Assembly: GCA_963662355.1 (NCBI GenBank)
Contig: OY759361.1
Location: 62,001-126,000, forward strand
Direction: 5' to 3'
Source of the DNA: WTFY01 sp026713925
GTDB taxonomy: Bacteria; Pseudomonadota; Gammaproteobacteria; UBA4575
Length of the DNA: 64,000 nt
Position 1 is the stretch's first letter. Every line of letters starts with the position of its first letter. Positions 7,410 to 16,538 of this stretch are shown here, piece by piece. The notes below the pieces were generated by a model. It ran no database searches. It was not told the origin of the DNA and saw only the letters and a program-made list of their open reading frames with translations. A program made the translations under genes and the position numbers.

Positions 7410-9104
7410 ATGCCGGGCCTTCTGTCCACTGAAAGAATCACCGCCCCACCGGAATTCAACCGCTGGCGGATACTGCCTGCAGCCATCGCAATCCATCTGT
7501 GCATCGGCTCGATCTACGCCTGGAGCATATACAATCCTGCCCTGATTCGTACACTCGGTATCGTAACCAGTGCACCCGATGACTGGTCCCTGCGCCAGGT
7601 AGTCTGGGTCTTTACCGCTGCTATCATTACCGCAGGCCTGGCCGCGGCCGCGGCCGGGCGCTGGCTTGAGACTCTCGGCCCAAGAAAGATCGGGCTGATT
7701 GCGGCCGGTTGCTGGGGAGGGGGGTACCTTGTGGGAGGCGCAGGGATTCTGACGCACCAGTTGTGGCTGTTATACCTGGGGTACGGCGTGATCGGCGGGA
7801 CGGGCCTGGGTCTTGGATACATCTCTCCGATCGGAACGCTGCTCAAGTGGTTCCCGGATCGCAGGGGACTGGCATCCGGCATGGCGATCATGGGCTTCGG
7901 GGGCGGCGCCCTGATTGGCGCACCGCTGAAGGAATTCTTCATTCGCATGTTTTACAAAGCCCCGGAATACCTGGGTGCGGTAGACCAGCTGAACCTGATC
8001 ACCGAATCCGGCAGGCGCTATGCTCGGATCGCCGGCGAAAGGATTGAAGCGGTCATCGTCAATGCAGCCGAAGCGGCGCATATGATCGTCCCGGGCCCGG
8101 AAGGCGTGTACGCTGTCGGGGCCGGCAGTACCGGTGTGGCCCAGACATTTTTCGCCATGGGAACCCTCTATCTTGTGATCATGGTCGCTGCAGTCCTTGC
8201 ACTTCGTATCCCGGCACCTGGCTGGAAGCCGAAAGACCGGGGCCCTGAAACAGAATCCGGAACTGGAAAAAACACGCTGGTCACACAGCATCATGTCAAT
8301 GTCGATGAGGCCCTGAAGATCCGTCAGTTCTACCTGTTATGGGTCGTCTTCTGCCTCAGCATCACCGGAGGCGTCGGGATCCTGGGTGTAGCCAACACCA
8401 TGGTCCAGGACATCTTCGGCACTACCCTGCCCGGTATCGTCGATGCAGCCTTTGCCAGCACATATGTGATCATGATCAGCGTCTTCAATACATTGGGCAG
8501 GATCTTCTGGTCATCCTGCTCGGATTACATTGGGCGCAAATATACCTATGGTATTTTCTTTGTCGCAGGGATACTCCTGTATGGCTCGATCCCGTACTGC
8601 GCCCATGCAGTCAGCGTAAATCCTTCCGTGGTTTGGCTGGTGTGCTTCTACGCTGCGACGATGATCACCTTCAGCATGTTCGGCGGCGGGTTTGCAACCC
8701 TGCCGGCCTATATCGCCGATCTGTTCGGCACCCGGCATGTCGCCGGTATCCATGGCCGGCTGATGACAGCGTGGAGTGCCTCAAGCGTACTGGGTCCCCT
8801 GGCCATCACGTCGCTGCGCGAACATGCCGTAAACCGGTCCATTGACAAACTGGTCTCAGAAATCGACCCGCAACTGTTTGCCCGCACGTTCGGCGCGGGT
8901 GTCGAAGAACTGGAGCAACTCGTCGATACCCATACCGTCACCCTTGCAAAACTGGCGGAACTCGCACCGCATGGAACCGTTGATCCCACACCCTATCTTT
9001 ACAACAGCACCATGTATCTTATGGCTGCACTTCTGGTCATCGGCCTGATCTGCAATGCCCTGATGACACAGGTGAAGCCCGTACACTTCATGCGTGACAA
9101 CTGA
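7410..9104 (+). CDS. MFS transporter, OFA (oxalate/formate antiporter) family
   Basis: 564 residues, about 12 membrane segments. The opening CIGSIYAWSIYNPAL is the OFA-family first helix, and GYGVIGGTGLGLGYISP followed by WFPDRRGLASGMAIMGFGGGALIG is the classic segment between helices 4 and 6. A central loop of about 60 residues (around 185-245) is longer than usual, and the C-terminal loop before the last helix is also extended. OFA carriers exchange small carboxylates across the inner membrane; the substrate cannot be read from sequence. A small membrane protein gene starts 12 nt after its stop and probably shares its transcript. Confidence 0.9.
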   Translation: MPGLLSTERITAPPEFNRWRILPAAIAIHLCIGSIYAWSIYNPALIRTLGIVTSAPDDWSLRQVVWVFTAAIITAGLAAAAAGRWLETLGPRKIGLIAAGCWGGGYLVGGAGILTHQLWLLYLGYGVIGGTGLGLGYISPIGTLLKWFPDRRGLASGMAIMGFGGGALIGAPLKEFFIRMFYKAPEYLGAVDQLNLITESGRRYARIAGERIEAVIVNAAEAAHMIVPGPEGVYAVGAGSTGVAQTFFAMGTLYLVIMVAAVLALRIPAPGWKPKDRGPETESGTGKNTLVTQHHVNVDEALKIRQFYLLWVVFCLSITGGVGILGVANTMVQDIFGTTLPGIVDAAFASTYVIMISVFNTLGRIFWSSCSDYIGRKYTYGIFFVAGILLYGSIPYCAHAVSVNPSVVWLVCFYAATMITFSMFGGGFATLPAYIADLFGTRHVAGIHGRLMTAWSASSVLGPLAITSLREHAVNRSIDKLVSEIDPQLFARTFGAGVEELEQLVDTHTVTLAKLAELAPHGTVDPTPYLYNSTMYLMAALLVIGLICNALMTQVKPVHFMRDN

Positions 9105-9116
9105 ACAACCTTCACC

Positions 9117-9506
9117 ATGTCCTGCCTGAGGTCCTTCTTTCATTCGCGTACTGCCTTTATTGTCGGTTCCTTGCTGTGGCTGCCGACGGGAATCGTGTTC
9201 ACGGGTCTTTTGCGAAACCCCGGATTCCCTCAGGGGCCTGAACCGTGGCCAATGATGGCACTCATGATGATCCTGCAACTGGCAGTGATCGCACTGTGCG
9301 GCCTGGCACTGACACTTGCCTGCAGGCTGTTATGGCACCGGGGATATCGGCGTGCAGCCTGGACCGCGATGGCGGTGCTGGCACCCGTAACGGCCTGGGC
9401 CTCCCTGTTTGCAGGGCTGCTGGGACCGATAGCAGTTGCAATCTACGCGACCGTATTGAGCCTTCCTGTCTGGCTTGCAACAAGTATCCTGAGGCGACAG
9501 CAGTGA
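9117..9506 (+). CDS. small membrane protein downstream of the OFA transporter
   Basis: 129 residues with about four hydrophobic segments (FIVGSLLWLPTGIVF; MMALMMILQLAVIALCGLAL; AWTAMAVLAPVTAWASLFAG; AIYATVLSLPVWLATSI) and a basic end. No family is recognised. The 12-nt gap to the upstream transporter indicates an operon, so it may be an accessory subunit or modulator of that carrier, by inference only. Confidence 0.7.
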   Translation: MSCLRSFFHSRTAFIVGSLLWLPTGIVFTGLLRNPGFPQGPEPWPMMALMMILQLAVIALCGLALTLACRLLWHRGYRRAAWTAMAVLAPVTAWASLFAGLLGPIAVAIYATVLSLPVWLATSILRRQQ

Positions 9507-9570
9507 ACGTGGTTGCGTTAATAAAGGTAAATGTATGATCGACTATTTAGGAAAAATAGTACATCTATAC

Positions 9571-9587
9571 ATATACTATTAGTATAT
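9571..9587. promoter_or_regulatory. perfect AT-rich palindrome upstream of the DUF1302 operon
   Basis: ATATACTA (9571-9578) and TAGTATAT (9580-9587) are exact reverse complements around one central base. It lies in a strongly AT-rich 230-nt gap (9507-9742) about 155 nt before the DUF1302 start. It may be a transcription-factor site, but AT-rich palindromes also arise by chance. Confidence 0.4.
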
Positions 9588-9742
9588 AAAAGATTATGGA
9601 TATATAACCATGAGTGTAAAAGCGACAGTTTTGCCAGGTCTGCATTTTCAGGATAGAATCAAGCAAAATCCTGCAAACATTTCACGGTGGACATATGCGA
9701 GGCCATGTCCTGTTTCTTAACCCTTGGCCGGAGTTGTAGTTG

Positions 9743-11656
9743 ATGGTCAAAAGCGACATGCAGAAAAAACATTGCCGACAGGTTTTTCCCTGGTCCGGTT
9801 CCAGGCCTGAAAAGCACTACGGCATCTACACAGCCATGGCAGCACTGCTTGTACTGTTCAGTGCACAGCCCCACCGGTCCGTGGCCCTGGAACTGCCCTC
9901 CGGCGAGAGCGGTATCACGGGCTATTTTGACACCACAGTCTCGATCGGTGCGGCGAAACGCACCCAGGGGCGGAAAAGCAAGCTGGTTGCCGCCTCCAAC
10001 GGAGGCGCTGCGTGGTCGATCAACGAAGATGACGGCAATCTCAACTATGACCCGGGCGATCTCATCTCCGCGAACGTGAAGGTCACGCACGAGCTTGAAC
10101 TCAACCGCCAAAACCTCGGGCTGTTCCTGCGCACATCCTATTTTTACGATTCCGCCATTGCGGACGACAGCACCGAACGCATACCCCTGTCCAAAAGCGC
10201 CAAAAAGCATGCCGGGTACGACATCAACCTGCTCGACGCCTATGTCACCGGCGATTTCGACCTGGGCGGAGCCCCGCTTTCGGTGCGTCTTGGCGATCAG
10301 GTAATCAACTGGGGAGAAAGCATATTCATTCGCAATGGCCTCAACTCGATCAACCCGGTCGACAGTTCCAAGGTCCGGGTCGCAGGTGCGGAAGTGCGCG
10401 ATGTGCTGGAACCGGTCACGGCGGCCAATATCAGGCTCGGCGTCACGAACAACCTGTCCCTGGAAAGTTTCTACCAGCTTCGCTGGATCCACACCGAACT
10501 CGAACCGGCGGGCACATTTTTCTCGACCAGCGACACTGCAAGCCCAGGCGCAGACACTGTGCATTTCGGATTCGGCGTGCCGGGAAGAGGTAACGACAAT
10601 GATGGGGCCGCGGACCCTGCATGTCCCCTGCTGTGCTCCCGTGTGCCGCGAGCGAGCGACCGGGACGCCGATGATGATGGCCAGTTTGGTGTGGCCATGC
10701 GCTATTTTGCGCCAATGCTCAACGATGCCGAACTGGGATTCTATTTCGCGCGTATTCACAGCCGCCTGCCGCTGGTTTCAGTCCGCGCGGGCATGTTAAA
10801 CGCGCTATTCACCGCACAAGGCTACGCGGGCTCCGTACGCTATTTCCGGGAATTCCCCGAGGACATTGACCTTTTGGGTGCGAGCTTCAGCACCGAAATC
10901 GGCACAAGCGGGTTCGCCCTGCAGGGAGAGGTCTCCTATCGCCGCGACCAGCCGCTGCAGATAGATAGTACCGAGCTGTTCTACTCCTCCCTGTCGCCGT
11001 TGCGGCTGGTGCAGGTCCCTCCAGGCGCTCCGCCACAAACGGCAGGGGCCCTGACACAGGTCATGCGTGCCGGGGCATTGTTGAGCACGAGCCAGACAGG
11101 TCCGCTGAACCCGGGAGAGGAACTCGCAGGGTACCGGCGCAAGAATGTGCTGCAGGGATCGCTTGCAATCACAAAGGTACTGGGTCCCACACCCTTGCTC
11201 AAATCCAGCCAGACCGTGTTTCTGGCTGAGGCCGGTTTTACTCGAGTCCAGGGCATGGAAAAACGCTCCGTGCTCCGCTACGAGGCACCGGGTACATGGA
11301 CCAGTGCCAACCCGGTCTTTACAGCCGCCGGGATCCAGCCGGCCACCCAGGAAGGAGGGTTTGCAGATGCCTTCTCGTGGGGCTACCGGGCATTGATAAA
11401 AGCGACCTACAACAATGCCATCGGTCCCATGAGCCTGTCGCCACAGGTTGCCTTCTCACATGACGTCAATGGTACGGCCCCGATACCAATTGGCAACTAC
11501 GTGGAGGACCGCAAGACGGTCACGCTGTCACTCAATGCCAATTACCTGAATTCGTGGCAGGCCCGCCTGTCCTACACCAACTCGTTCAGCGGCGGGCAGG
11601 CCAACCTCCTGAGCGACCGTGACTTCCTGGCCATCACGGCCAACTATTCCTTCTGA
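9743..11656 (+). CDS. DUF1302 outer-membrane protein
   Basis: 637 residues from ATG at 9743 (GGAG 9 nt upstream). An extended signal region ends near HRSVALELPSGESG. The mature part begins GYFDTTVSIGAAKR and continues with strands typical of a DUF1302 barrel: RQNLGLFLRTSYFYD, LLDAYVTGDFDLGG, RLGDQVINWGESIFIRNG, INPVDSSKVRVAGAEVRD. It ends in FLAITANYSF, with a terminal aromatic as in outer-membrane beta barrels. DUF1302 proteins almost always sit next to DUF1329, as here. Family context (established) suggests a channel or acceptor for hydrophobic compounds. It is the first gene of a four-gene unit on the plus strand. Confidence 0.88.
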   Translation: MVKSDMQKKHCRQVFPWSGSRPEKHYGIYTAMAALLVLFSAQPHRSVALELPSGESGITGYFDTTVSIGAAKRTQGRKSKLVAASNGGAAWSINEDDGNLNYDPGDLISANVKVTHELELNRQNLGLFLRTSYFYDSAIADDSTERIPLSKSAKKHAGYDINLLDAYVTGDFDLGGAPLSVRLGDQVINWGESIFIRNGLNSINPVDSSKVRVAGAEVRDVLEPVTAANIRLGVTNNLSLESFYQLRWIHTELEPAGTFFSTSDTASPGADTVHFGFGVPGRGNDNDGAADPACPLLCSRVPRASDRDADDDGQFGVAMRYFAPMLNDAELGFYFARIHSRLPLVSVRAGMLNALFTAQGYAGSVRYFREFPEDIDLLGASFSTEIGTSGFALQGEVSYRRDQPLQIDSTELFYSSLSPLRLVQVPPGAPPQTAGALTQVMRAGALLSTSQTGPLNPGEELAGYRRKNVLQGSLAITKVLGPTPLLKSSQTVFLAEAGFTRVQGMEKRSVLRYEAPGTWTSANPVFTAAGIQPATQEGGFADAFSWGYRALIKATYNNAIGPMSLSPQVAFSHDVNGTAPIPIGNYVEDRKTVTLSLNANYLNSWQARLSYTNSFSGGQANLLSDRDFLAITANYSF

Positions 11657-11679
11657 CCTTCAAGCGGAGAGCGGATGCA

Positions 11680-13053
11680 ATGCGGAACATGAAACTACAT
11701 CAGGGCATGCTGGCGGCAGCGCTCGTCACATGGGCCCTGGCTGTCACGCCGGTGACGGCAGGGGTGACGGCCGAGGAGGCGGCCAGGCTGGGCGACAGCC
11801 TGACTCCAGTGGGTGCCACGCAGGCCGGAAACGAGGCAGGCACCATCCCGTCCTGGGAGGGTGGGATCCGCAAGCCGCCTGCCGGATACCAGCGGGGGAT
11901 GTTCCATCCCGACCCATTCCCGGAAGACCAACCGCTGTTCACCATCACCGCCGACAATTACCAGGAATACGAAGCCAACCTGTCCCCCGGCCAGGTGGCA
12001 CTCTTCCGGCGCTACCCGGAGACCTTCCGGATGCCGGTCTACCGCACGCGGCGCACCGCGTCCCTGCCACAGCGAATCTATGACCACACCTTCGCCAATG
12101 CAACGACTGCACGGCTGACCGAACACGGCAACGGGGTGCTGGACGCCGCCGAAGGCATCCCGTTCCCGATACCGAACAACGGCCTCGAGGCGGTCTGGAA
12201 CCACCTCCTGCGCTACCGGGGCAAGACCCTGGCCTCGAACAGCGGGCAGGCCGTGCTCACCGCCAACGGGGCCTACGTGATTGTGCGCCTCAAGGAGGAA
12301 ATCCTCTGGGCGTATCATCAGCCGGGGGCCACGACCTCGACCATCGACAACAAGCTCGCCTATTTCCGGCAGGAAGTGATGTCTCCACCCAGGCTTGCCG
12401 GGCAGTTGCTGCTTGTACATGAGACGCTCAACCAGATGGTCGAGCCGCGCAAGGCGTGGGCCTACAGTCCCGGTCAGCGCAGGGTCCGCCGCGCACCGAA
12501 TATCGCCTATGACAATCCCGGGACCGCATCGGACGGTCAGCGCACCAACGACCAGTCCGATGTCTTCAATGGTGCCCCGGACCGTTACGAGTGGACCCTC
12601 AAGGGCAAGAAGGAGCTCTACATCCCCTACAACAGCTACAGGCTGCACAGTGACCGCAACCGTTTCGATGATATCCTGAAACCCGGTCACATCAATCCGG
12701 ACCTGACGCGCTACGAACTGCACCGGGTCTGGGTCGTCGAGGCGCAGGTGAAAAAGGGAACCCGGCACATCTACGCACGGCGCACCTTCCATCTGGACGA
12801 GGATTCCTGGCAGATCGCGATCGCCGACCATTATGATGGACGCGGTGAAATCTGGCGGGTGAGCGAAGCGCACACCATCAACTACTACGAGGTGCCGCTC
12901 ACCTGGACCACGGCATTGACGATCTACGACCTGCAGAACGGGCGCTACCTTGCCATGGGGCTCAACAACGAATACGATCTGCCACGCTTCAACGAGCCAC
13001 TGGACCGCCAGAAGTTCACACCGGAAGCATTGCGTATTCACGGCCGCCGCTAG
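11680..13053 (+). CDS. DUF1329 periplasmic protein (LolA/LolB-like fold)
   Basis: 457 residues. A signal peptide (LAAALVTWALAVTPVTAG) precedes a mature region opening TAEEAARLGDSLTPVGA and IPSWEGGIRKPPAGY, the hallmark start of DUF1329. Later marks include RRAPNIAYDNPGT and GAPDRYEWTLKGKKELYIPYN, and the C-terminal DEDSWQIAIADHYDGRGE. The fold is reported to resemble lipoprotein carriers LolA/LolB, consistent with shuttling a lipid-like ligand through the periplasm. It starts 23 nt after the DUF1302 stop and is followed 22 nt later by the propeller gene. Confidence 0.9.
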   Translation: MRNMKLHQGMLAAALVTWALAVTPVTAGVTAEEAARLGDSLTPVGATQAGNEAGTIPSWEGGIRKPPAGYQRGMFHPDPFPEDQPLFTITADNYQEYEANLSPGQVALFRRYPETFRMPVYRTRRTASLPQRIYDHTFANATTARLTEHGNGVLDAAEGIPFPIPNNGLEAVWNHLLRYRGKTLASNSGQAVLTANGAYVIVRLKEEILWAYHQPGATTSTIDNKLAYFRQEVMSPPRLAGQLLLVHETLNQMVEPRKAWAYSPGQRRVRRAPNIAYDNPGTASDGQRTNDQSDVFNGAPDRYEWTLKGKKELYIPYNSYRLHSDRNRFDDILKPGHINPDLTRYELHRVWVVEAQVKKGTRHIYARRTFHLDEDSWQIAIADHYDGRGEIWRVSEAHTINYYEVPLTWTTALTIYDLQNGRYLAMGLNNEYDLPRFNEPLDRQKFTPEALRIHGRR

Positions 13054-13075
13054 GCGGCGCACAAGCGCTCGACCG

Positions 13076-14029
13076 GTGCGACACCTGCTTGCGCTGCTCC
13101 TGATCGTATCCCCTGCAATCCCTTCCCTCGGCCTTGCAGGGCCCCTGGAAGAGCCGGCACCTGACCTGACCTGCCCCGGCTGCGCCCTGATCACCGATGC
13201 CATTGCCGACCCGGACGGGATGATCGTTGTCGGTGAACGTGGCCTGATTGCCCGGATCATGCCAGGTGGAGACTGGAAACAGGCCCCGGTTCCGGTGCGT
13301 CGCATGTTGACGGCTGTGACCCGCACAGCGCACGGGCACCACATTGCAGTCGGACACGATGTCCTGGTGCTTGCCAGTGCTGACCCCGAAACAGGCTGGA
13401 CGGTCAGCCATGTGCGCCCGGAACTGGATTTGCCGCTGCTGGATATCTGGATCGCCGATGACGGAACAGGCCTGGCGGTCGGTGCGTACGGGCTGGCACT
13501 CGCCACGCAGGACCATGGCCGCAACTGGTCACACCGCCTGATCGATCCGCAAGAGTCGCACTTGTACGCCATTCGTGAAGCCCCGGACGGGACGCTGTTC
13601 ATTGCCGGTGAATTCGGGACAGTGTTCCGCTCCCGTGACAGGGGGCTTCGCTGGACCCGGCTCGATACCGGCTGGGACGGCACTTTTTTCGGCATGCTGG
13701 CTGGGCCCGGGGGACGCCTCCTGCTGTTTGGGCTCGAAGGCGCGATTCTTGAAAGCCGTGAGCAAGGTGACACCTGGGAGCGGCTGGAAAGCGGTGTCTC
13801 CACATCCCTTTATGATGCCGTGTCTCTGCCTGACGGACGTGCAGTCATCGTCGGTGCCGACGGTGTAGTGCTTGTCGAATCGAAACCGGGCAGGTTCGAT
13901 CGCATTGCGCGCACAGGCCGCGAAGCCATTACCGCCGTTCGGGTGACAGACCAGGATGCCATCTGGCTGTTCGGCGTGGGTGGCATCGACCGGCTGGCCC
14001 TGCCGCCAAGCGCCGGCCCTGTCGAGTAA
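13076..14029 (+). CDS. YCF48/BNR-like beta-propeller protein, exported
   Basis: 317 residues from GTG at 13076, chosen because it begins the signal peptide VRHLLALLLIVSPAIPSLGLAG; upstream in-frame sequence is the shadow of DUF1329. The mature part has repeated blades with the pattern DGxxxVVGxxGxxxxSxDxGxxW: IVVGERGLIARI, AVGAYGLALATQDHGRNW, FIAGEFGTVFRSRDRGLRW, LFGLEGAILESREQGDTW, IVGADGVVLVES. YCF48-like propellers accompany DUF1302/DUF1329/RND sets and probably act as periplasmic adaptors. Its TAA ends one base before the ATG of the transporter gene, so the two are translationally coupled. Confidence 0.85.
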   Translation: MRHLLALLLIVSPAIPSLGLAGPLEEPAPDLTCPGCALITDAIADPDGMIVVGERGLIARIMPGGDWKQAPVPVRRMLTAVTRTAHGHHIAVGHDVLVLASADPETGWTVSHVRPELDLPLLDIWIADDGTGLAVGAYGLALATQDHGRNWSHRLIDPQESHLYAIREAPDGTLFIAGEFGTVFRSRDRGLRWTRLDTGWDGTFFGMLAGPGGRLLLFGLEGAILESREQGDTWERLESGVSTSLYDAVSLPDGRAVIVGADGVVLVESKPGRFDRIARTGREAITAVRVTDQDAIWLFGVGGIDRLALPPSAGPVE

Positions 14030-14030
14030 C

Positions 14031-16412
14031 ATGACAAACGCTAACGGAGCCGTGAAACGAGGAAAAACAGGGAATCGCTGGGTGGACCGGCTTGAAGGTG
14101 CGCTGTTTGGAAACCGGCCACTGGTGCTGATTGCTTTTGCGCTGGTGAGTCTCGGTCTGGCATTGTCCGCCACCCGGCTCGAGATTGACGCCGGCTTCGA
14201 GAAACATCTGCCCAGCACCCACCCCTTCATGCAGGTCTTCACCGAGCACCAGGCGGAGTTTGGCGGCGCCAACCGGTTGCTGGTTGCAGTGCGTGCGCGT
14301 TCTGGCGACATCTATACGGCAACGTTCCTTGAAACACTGAGGGACGTGACGGATGCCGTGTTTTTCCTGCCGGGCGTCAACAAGGCCTCTGTGCGTTCGC
14401 TGTTCACCCCCAATGTGCGGTTCGCCGAAGTCGTGCGGGGCGGATTCTCCGGCGGCAACGTGGTGCCTCCCGACTACCAGGGCACCGATCAGGATGTACG
14501 GCAGGTTCGGACCCATGTTTTCAAGGCGGGAATCGTCGGCAGGCTCGTAGCCAACGATCATTCGGCCGCAATCGTGACTGCTGAACTGGTCGAAACCGAC
14601 CCCCGGACCGGGGAACGCCTCGACTATATTGAAACGGCCCGCCTGCTGGAGACAGAGCTGCGTGCACGCTATTCAAGTCCTGAGGTGGATATCCACATCA
14701 TCGGATTTGCCAAGATGGTCGGCGAGGTTGCCGAACATGCCGGCAACGCGCTGATGTTTTTTGCCATCGCCTTCGCCTTGTCCCTGGTTCCGGTGTATTT
14801 CTTCACCCGCTCGGCGTGGTACACGGGGCTGCTGATGCTGTGCTCGACCGTGGCAGTGGTCTGGACCCTGGGCTTTCTGTCACTGTTCGGCTTCGGCATC
14901 GACCCGATGTCGATCCTGGTTCCGTTCCTTGTGCTGGCCATCGGCATCTCGCACGGGGTGCAGGTAACGGGGGCAGCAGGAACCGCCGTGCGCAGTGGAG
15001 CCGGTTCGACCGGGGCGGCCCGTGTAGCCTTTCGCAGGCTCGCTATCCCGGGAGCCGTGGCCCTGGCAAGCGACTGTGCAGGCTTTTTGACCATGCAGAT
15101 CATCGATGTCCAGATCATCCGCGACCTCGCTACCACCATGAGCATCGGCGTGGCAGCCATCCTGTTCACCAACCTCATGCTCCTGCCGGTGCTGATGTCC
15201 TATGCGCGCCACGATGACGAATATGGCCGGCGCCTGCAGGCGGCCATCCAGGCCAGCGCACCGGTTTGTGGACGTCTTTCGCGCCTGGCAGCATGGCCGG
15301 CGTCCGCAATCATGCTGGTACTGGCGCTGGCAGCCTTCGGTATCGGGATCCAGGGGGCACAGAACTATGCGGTAGGCGATGTCCATGAAGGGGTGCCAGA
15401 ATTGCGCTCCGACTCCCGGTACAACCGTGACAGTGCTGCGATCACACGGCTGTTCGCCGTGGGCGTGGACGTGCTCACGGTGATTGTCGAGACCCGCCCG
15501 GATGCCTGCGTCGATTTCACGGTCCTCGACCGGATCGATGATTTCGCGGCACGCATGGCACAGATTCACGGGGTTCAATCCACGCTGTCCCTGCCCGCGG
15601 TCGCGCGAAAGATCAATGCCGGGTTTAACGAGGGGCACCCGAAATGGCAGACCCTGCCGCGAACGACCGCATCGCTGGTGCAATCGACAGGCCCGGTGGA
15701 GACCGGTTCGGGACTCCTGAATGCAGACTGTTCCGTGATGCCTGTACTGATTTTCACCACCGATCACCGTGCCGAGACCATCGACCGGATCGTCGCTGCG
15801 GTCACCGCCTACGCCAAGACCCATGACAGCGATACGCTGAGTTTCCGGCTCGCGACCGGAAACCTCGGTGTAATGGCGGCAACCAACGACCTTGTCCGGG
15901 ACTCCGAGCTCGAAATGCTGATCTGGATCTACGCGGCCGTGATCGCACTGTGCCTGCTGGCCTTTCGCTCGATCCGCGCGACGCTGTGTGTGGTGCTGCC
16001 GCTGGCACTGGTATCCACCCTCACCTTTGCCCTGATGACACTGCTTGAAATCGGCCTGAAGGTTTCGACCCTGCCGGTCGCCGCACTCGGGGTCGGCATA
16101 GGCGTCGACTATGGCATCTACATCTTCAGCGACATGAAGCGCCGACTGGATGGTGGTGCAGAGCTGGTCGTGGCATTCCGCGAAACGCTGGCAGTCACCG
16201 GCACCGCGGTGCTGGTTACCGGGATGACACTGGCTCTCGGCGTGATCACCTGGATTTTTTCCGCCCTCAAGTTCCAGGCCGACATGGGCCTGCTGCTGGC
16301 ATTCATGTTCCTGGCCAACATGGCCGGTGCGGTGCTGCTGGCCCCTGCACTCGCGTGGCTGTTCTACACGGTTCCCGCCCACATGGGTGCCAGGTTGTCG
16401 AAACGGCCCTGA
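14031..16412 (+). CDS. RND/MMPL-family exporter
   Basis: 793 residues from ATG at 14031. Two homologous halves are visible, each with one helix, a large periplasmic loop, then about five helices. The first helix is LVLIAFALVSLGLALSATRLEID. Loop 1 runs to about 240, then the membrane block includes FGIDPMSILVPFLVLAIGISHGVQ, typical of helix 4 in MMPL/RND proteins. The second half has EMLIWIYAAVIALCLLAFRSIRA and VAALGVGIGVDYGIYIFSD. The proton-relay-like Asp residues in GIDPMS and GVDYG are retained. These proteins export lipids and hydrophobic molecules using the proton gradient. Together with DUF1302, DUF1329 and the propeller it could form an envelope-spanning export path. A sterol role is possible given the sterol genes 16 kb away, but unproven. 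Confidence 0.88.
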   Translation: MTNANGAVKRGKTGNRWVDRLEGALFGNRPLVLIAFALVSLGLALSATRLEIDAGFEKHLPSTHPFMQVFTEHQAEFGGANRLLVAVRARSGDIYTATFLETLRDVTDAVFFLPGVNKASVRSLFTPNVRFAEVVRGGFSGGNVVPPDYQGTDQDVRQVRTHVFKAGIVGRLVANDHSAAIVTAELVETDPRTGERLDYIETARLLETELRARYSSPEVDIHIIGFAKMVGEVAEHAGNALMFFAIAFALSLVPVYFFTRSAWYTGLLMLCSTVAVVWTLGFLSLFGFGIDPMSILVPFLVLAIGISHGVQVTGAAGTAVRSGAGSTGAARVAFRRLAIPGAVALASDCAGFLTMQIIDVQIIRDLATTMSIGVAAILFTNLMLLPVLMSYARHDDEYGRRLQAAIQASAPVCGRLSRLAAWPASAIMLVLALAAFGIGIQGAQNYAVGDVHEGVPELRSDSRYNRDSAAITRLFAVGVDVLTVIVETRPDACVDFTVLDRIDDFAARMAQIHGVQSTLSLPAVARKINAGFNEGHPKWQTLPRTTASLVQSTGPVETGSGLLNADCSVMPVLIFTTDHRAETIDRIVAAVTAYAKTHDSDTLSFRLATGNLGVMAATNDLVRDSELEMLIWIYAAVIALCLLAFRSIRATLCVVLPLALVSTLTFALMTLLEIGLKVSTLPVAALGVGIGVDYGIYIFSDMKRRLDGGAELVVAFRETLAVTGTAVLVTGMTLALGVITWIFSALKFQADMGLLLAFMFLANMAGAVLLAPALAWLFYTVPAHMGARLSKRP

Positions 16413-16538
16413 CCTCGGGCGGCCTGTCCGGTCCAGCCCGGCTCACCTTTCGGCGTTGCGTGCACCGTCGCACACGGATGTCCGGACACGGGCAGTCGCA
16501 GCATTCCGCACGCCAACCCGCCTGACTGATCTGCCTGT

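Noticed and set aside
11695..13803. A 702-codon minus-strand frame opposite DUF1329 and the propeller gene
   Set aside because: The plus-strand products have clear families and signal peptides; the minus frame is a GC-driven shadow.
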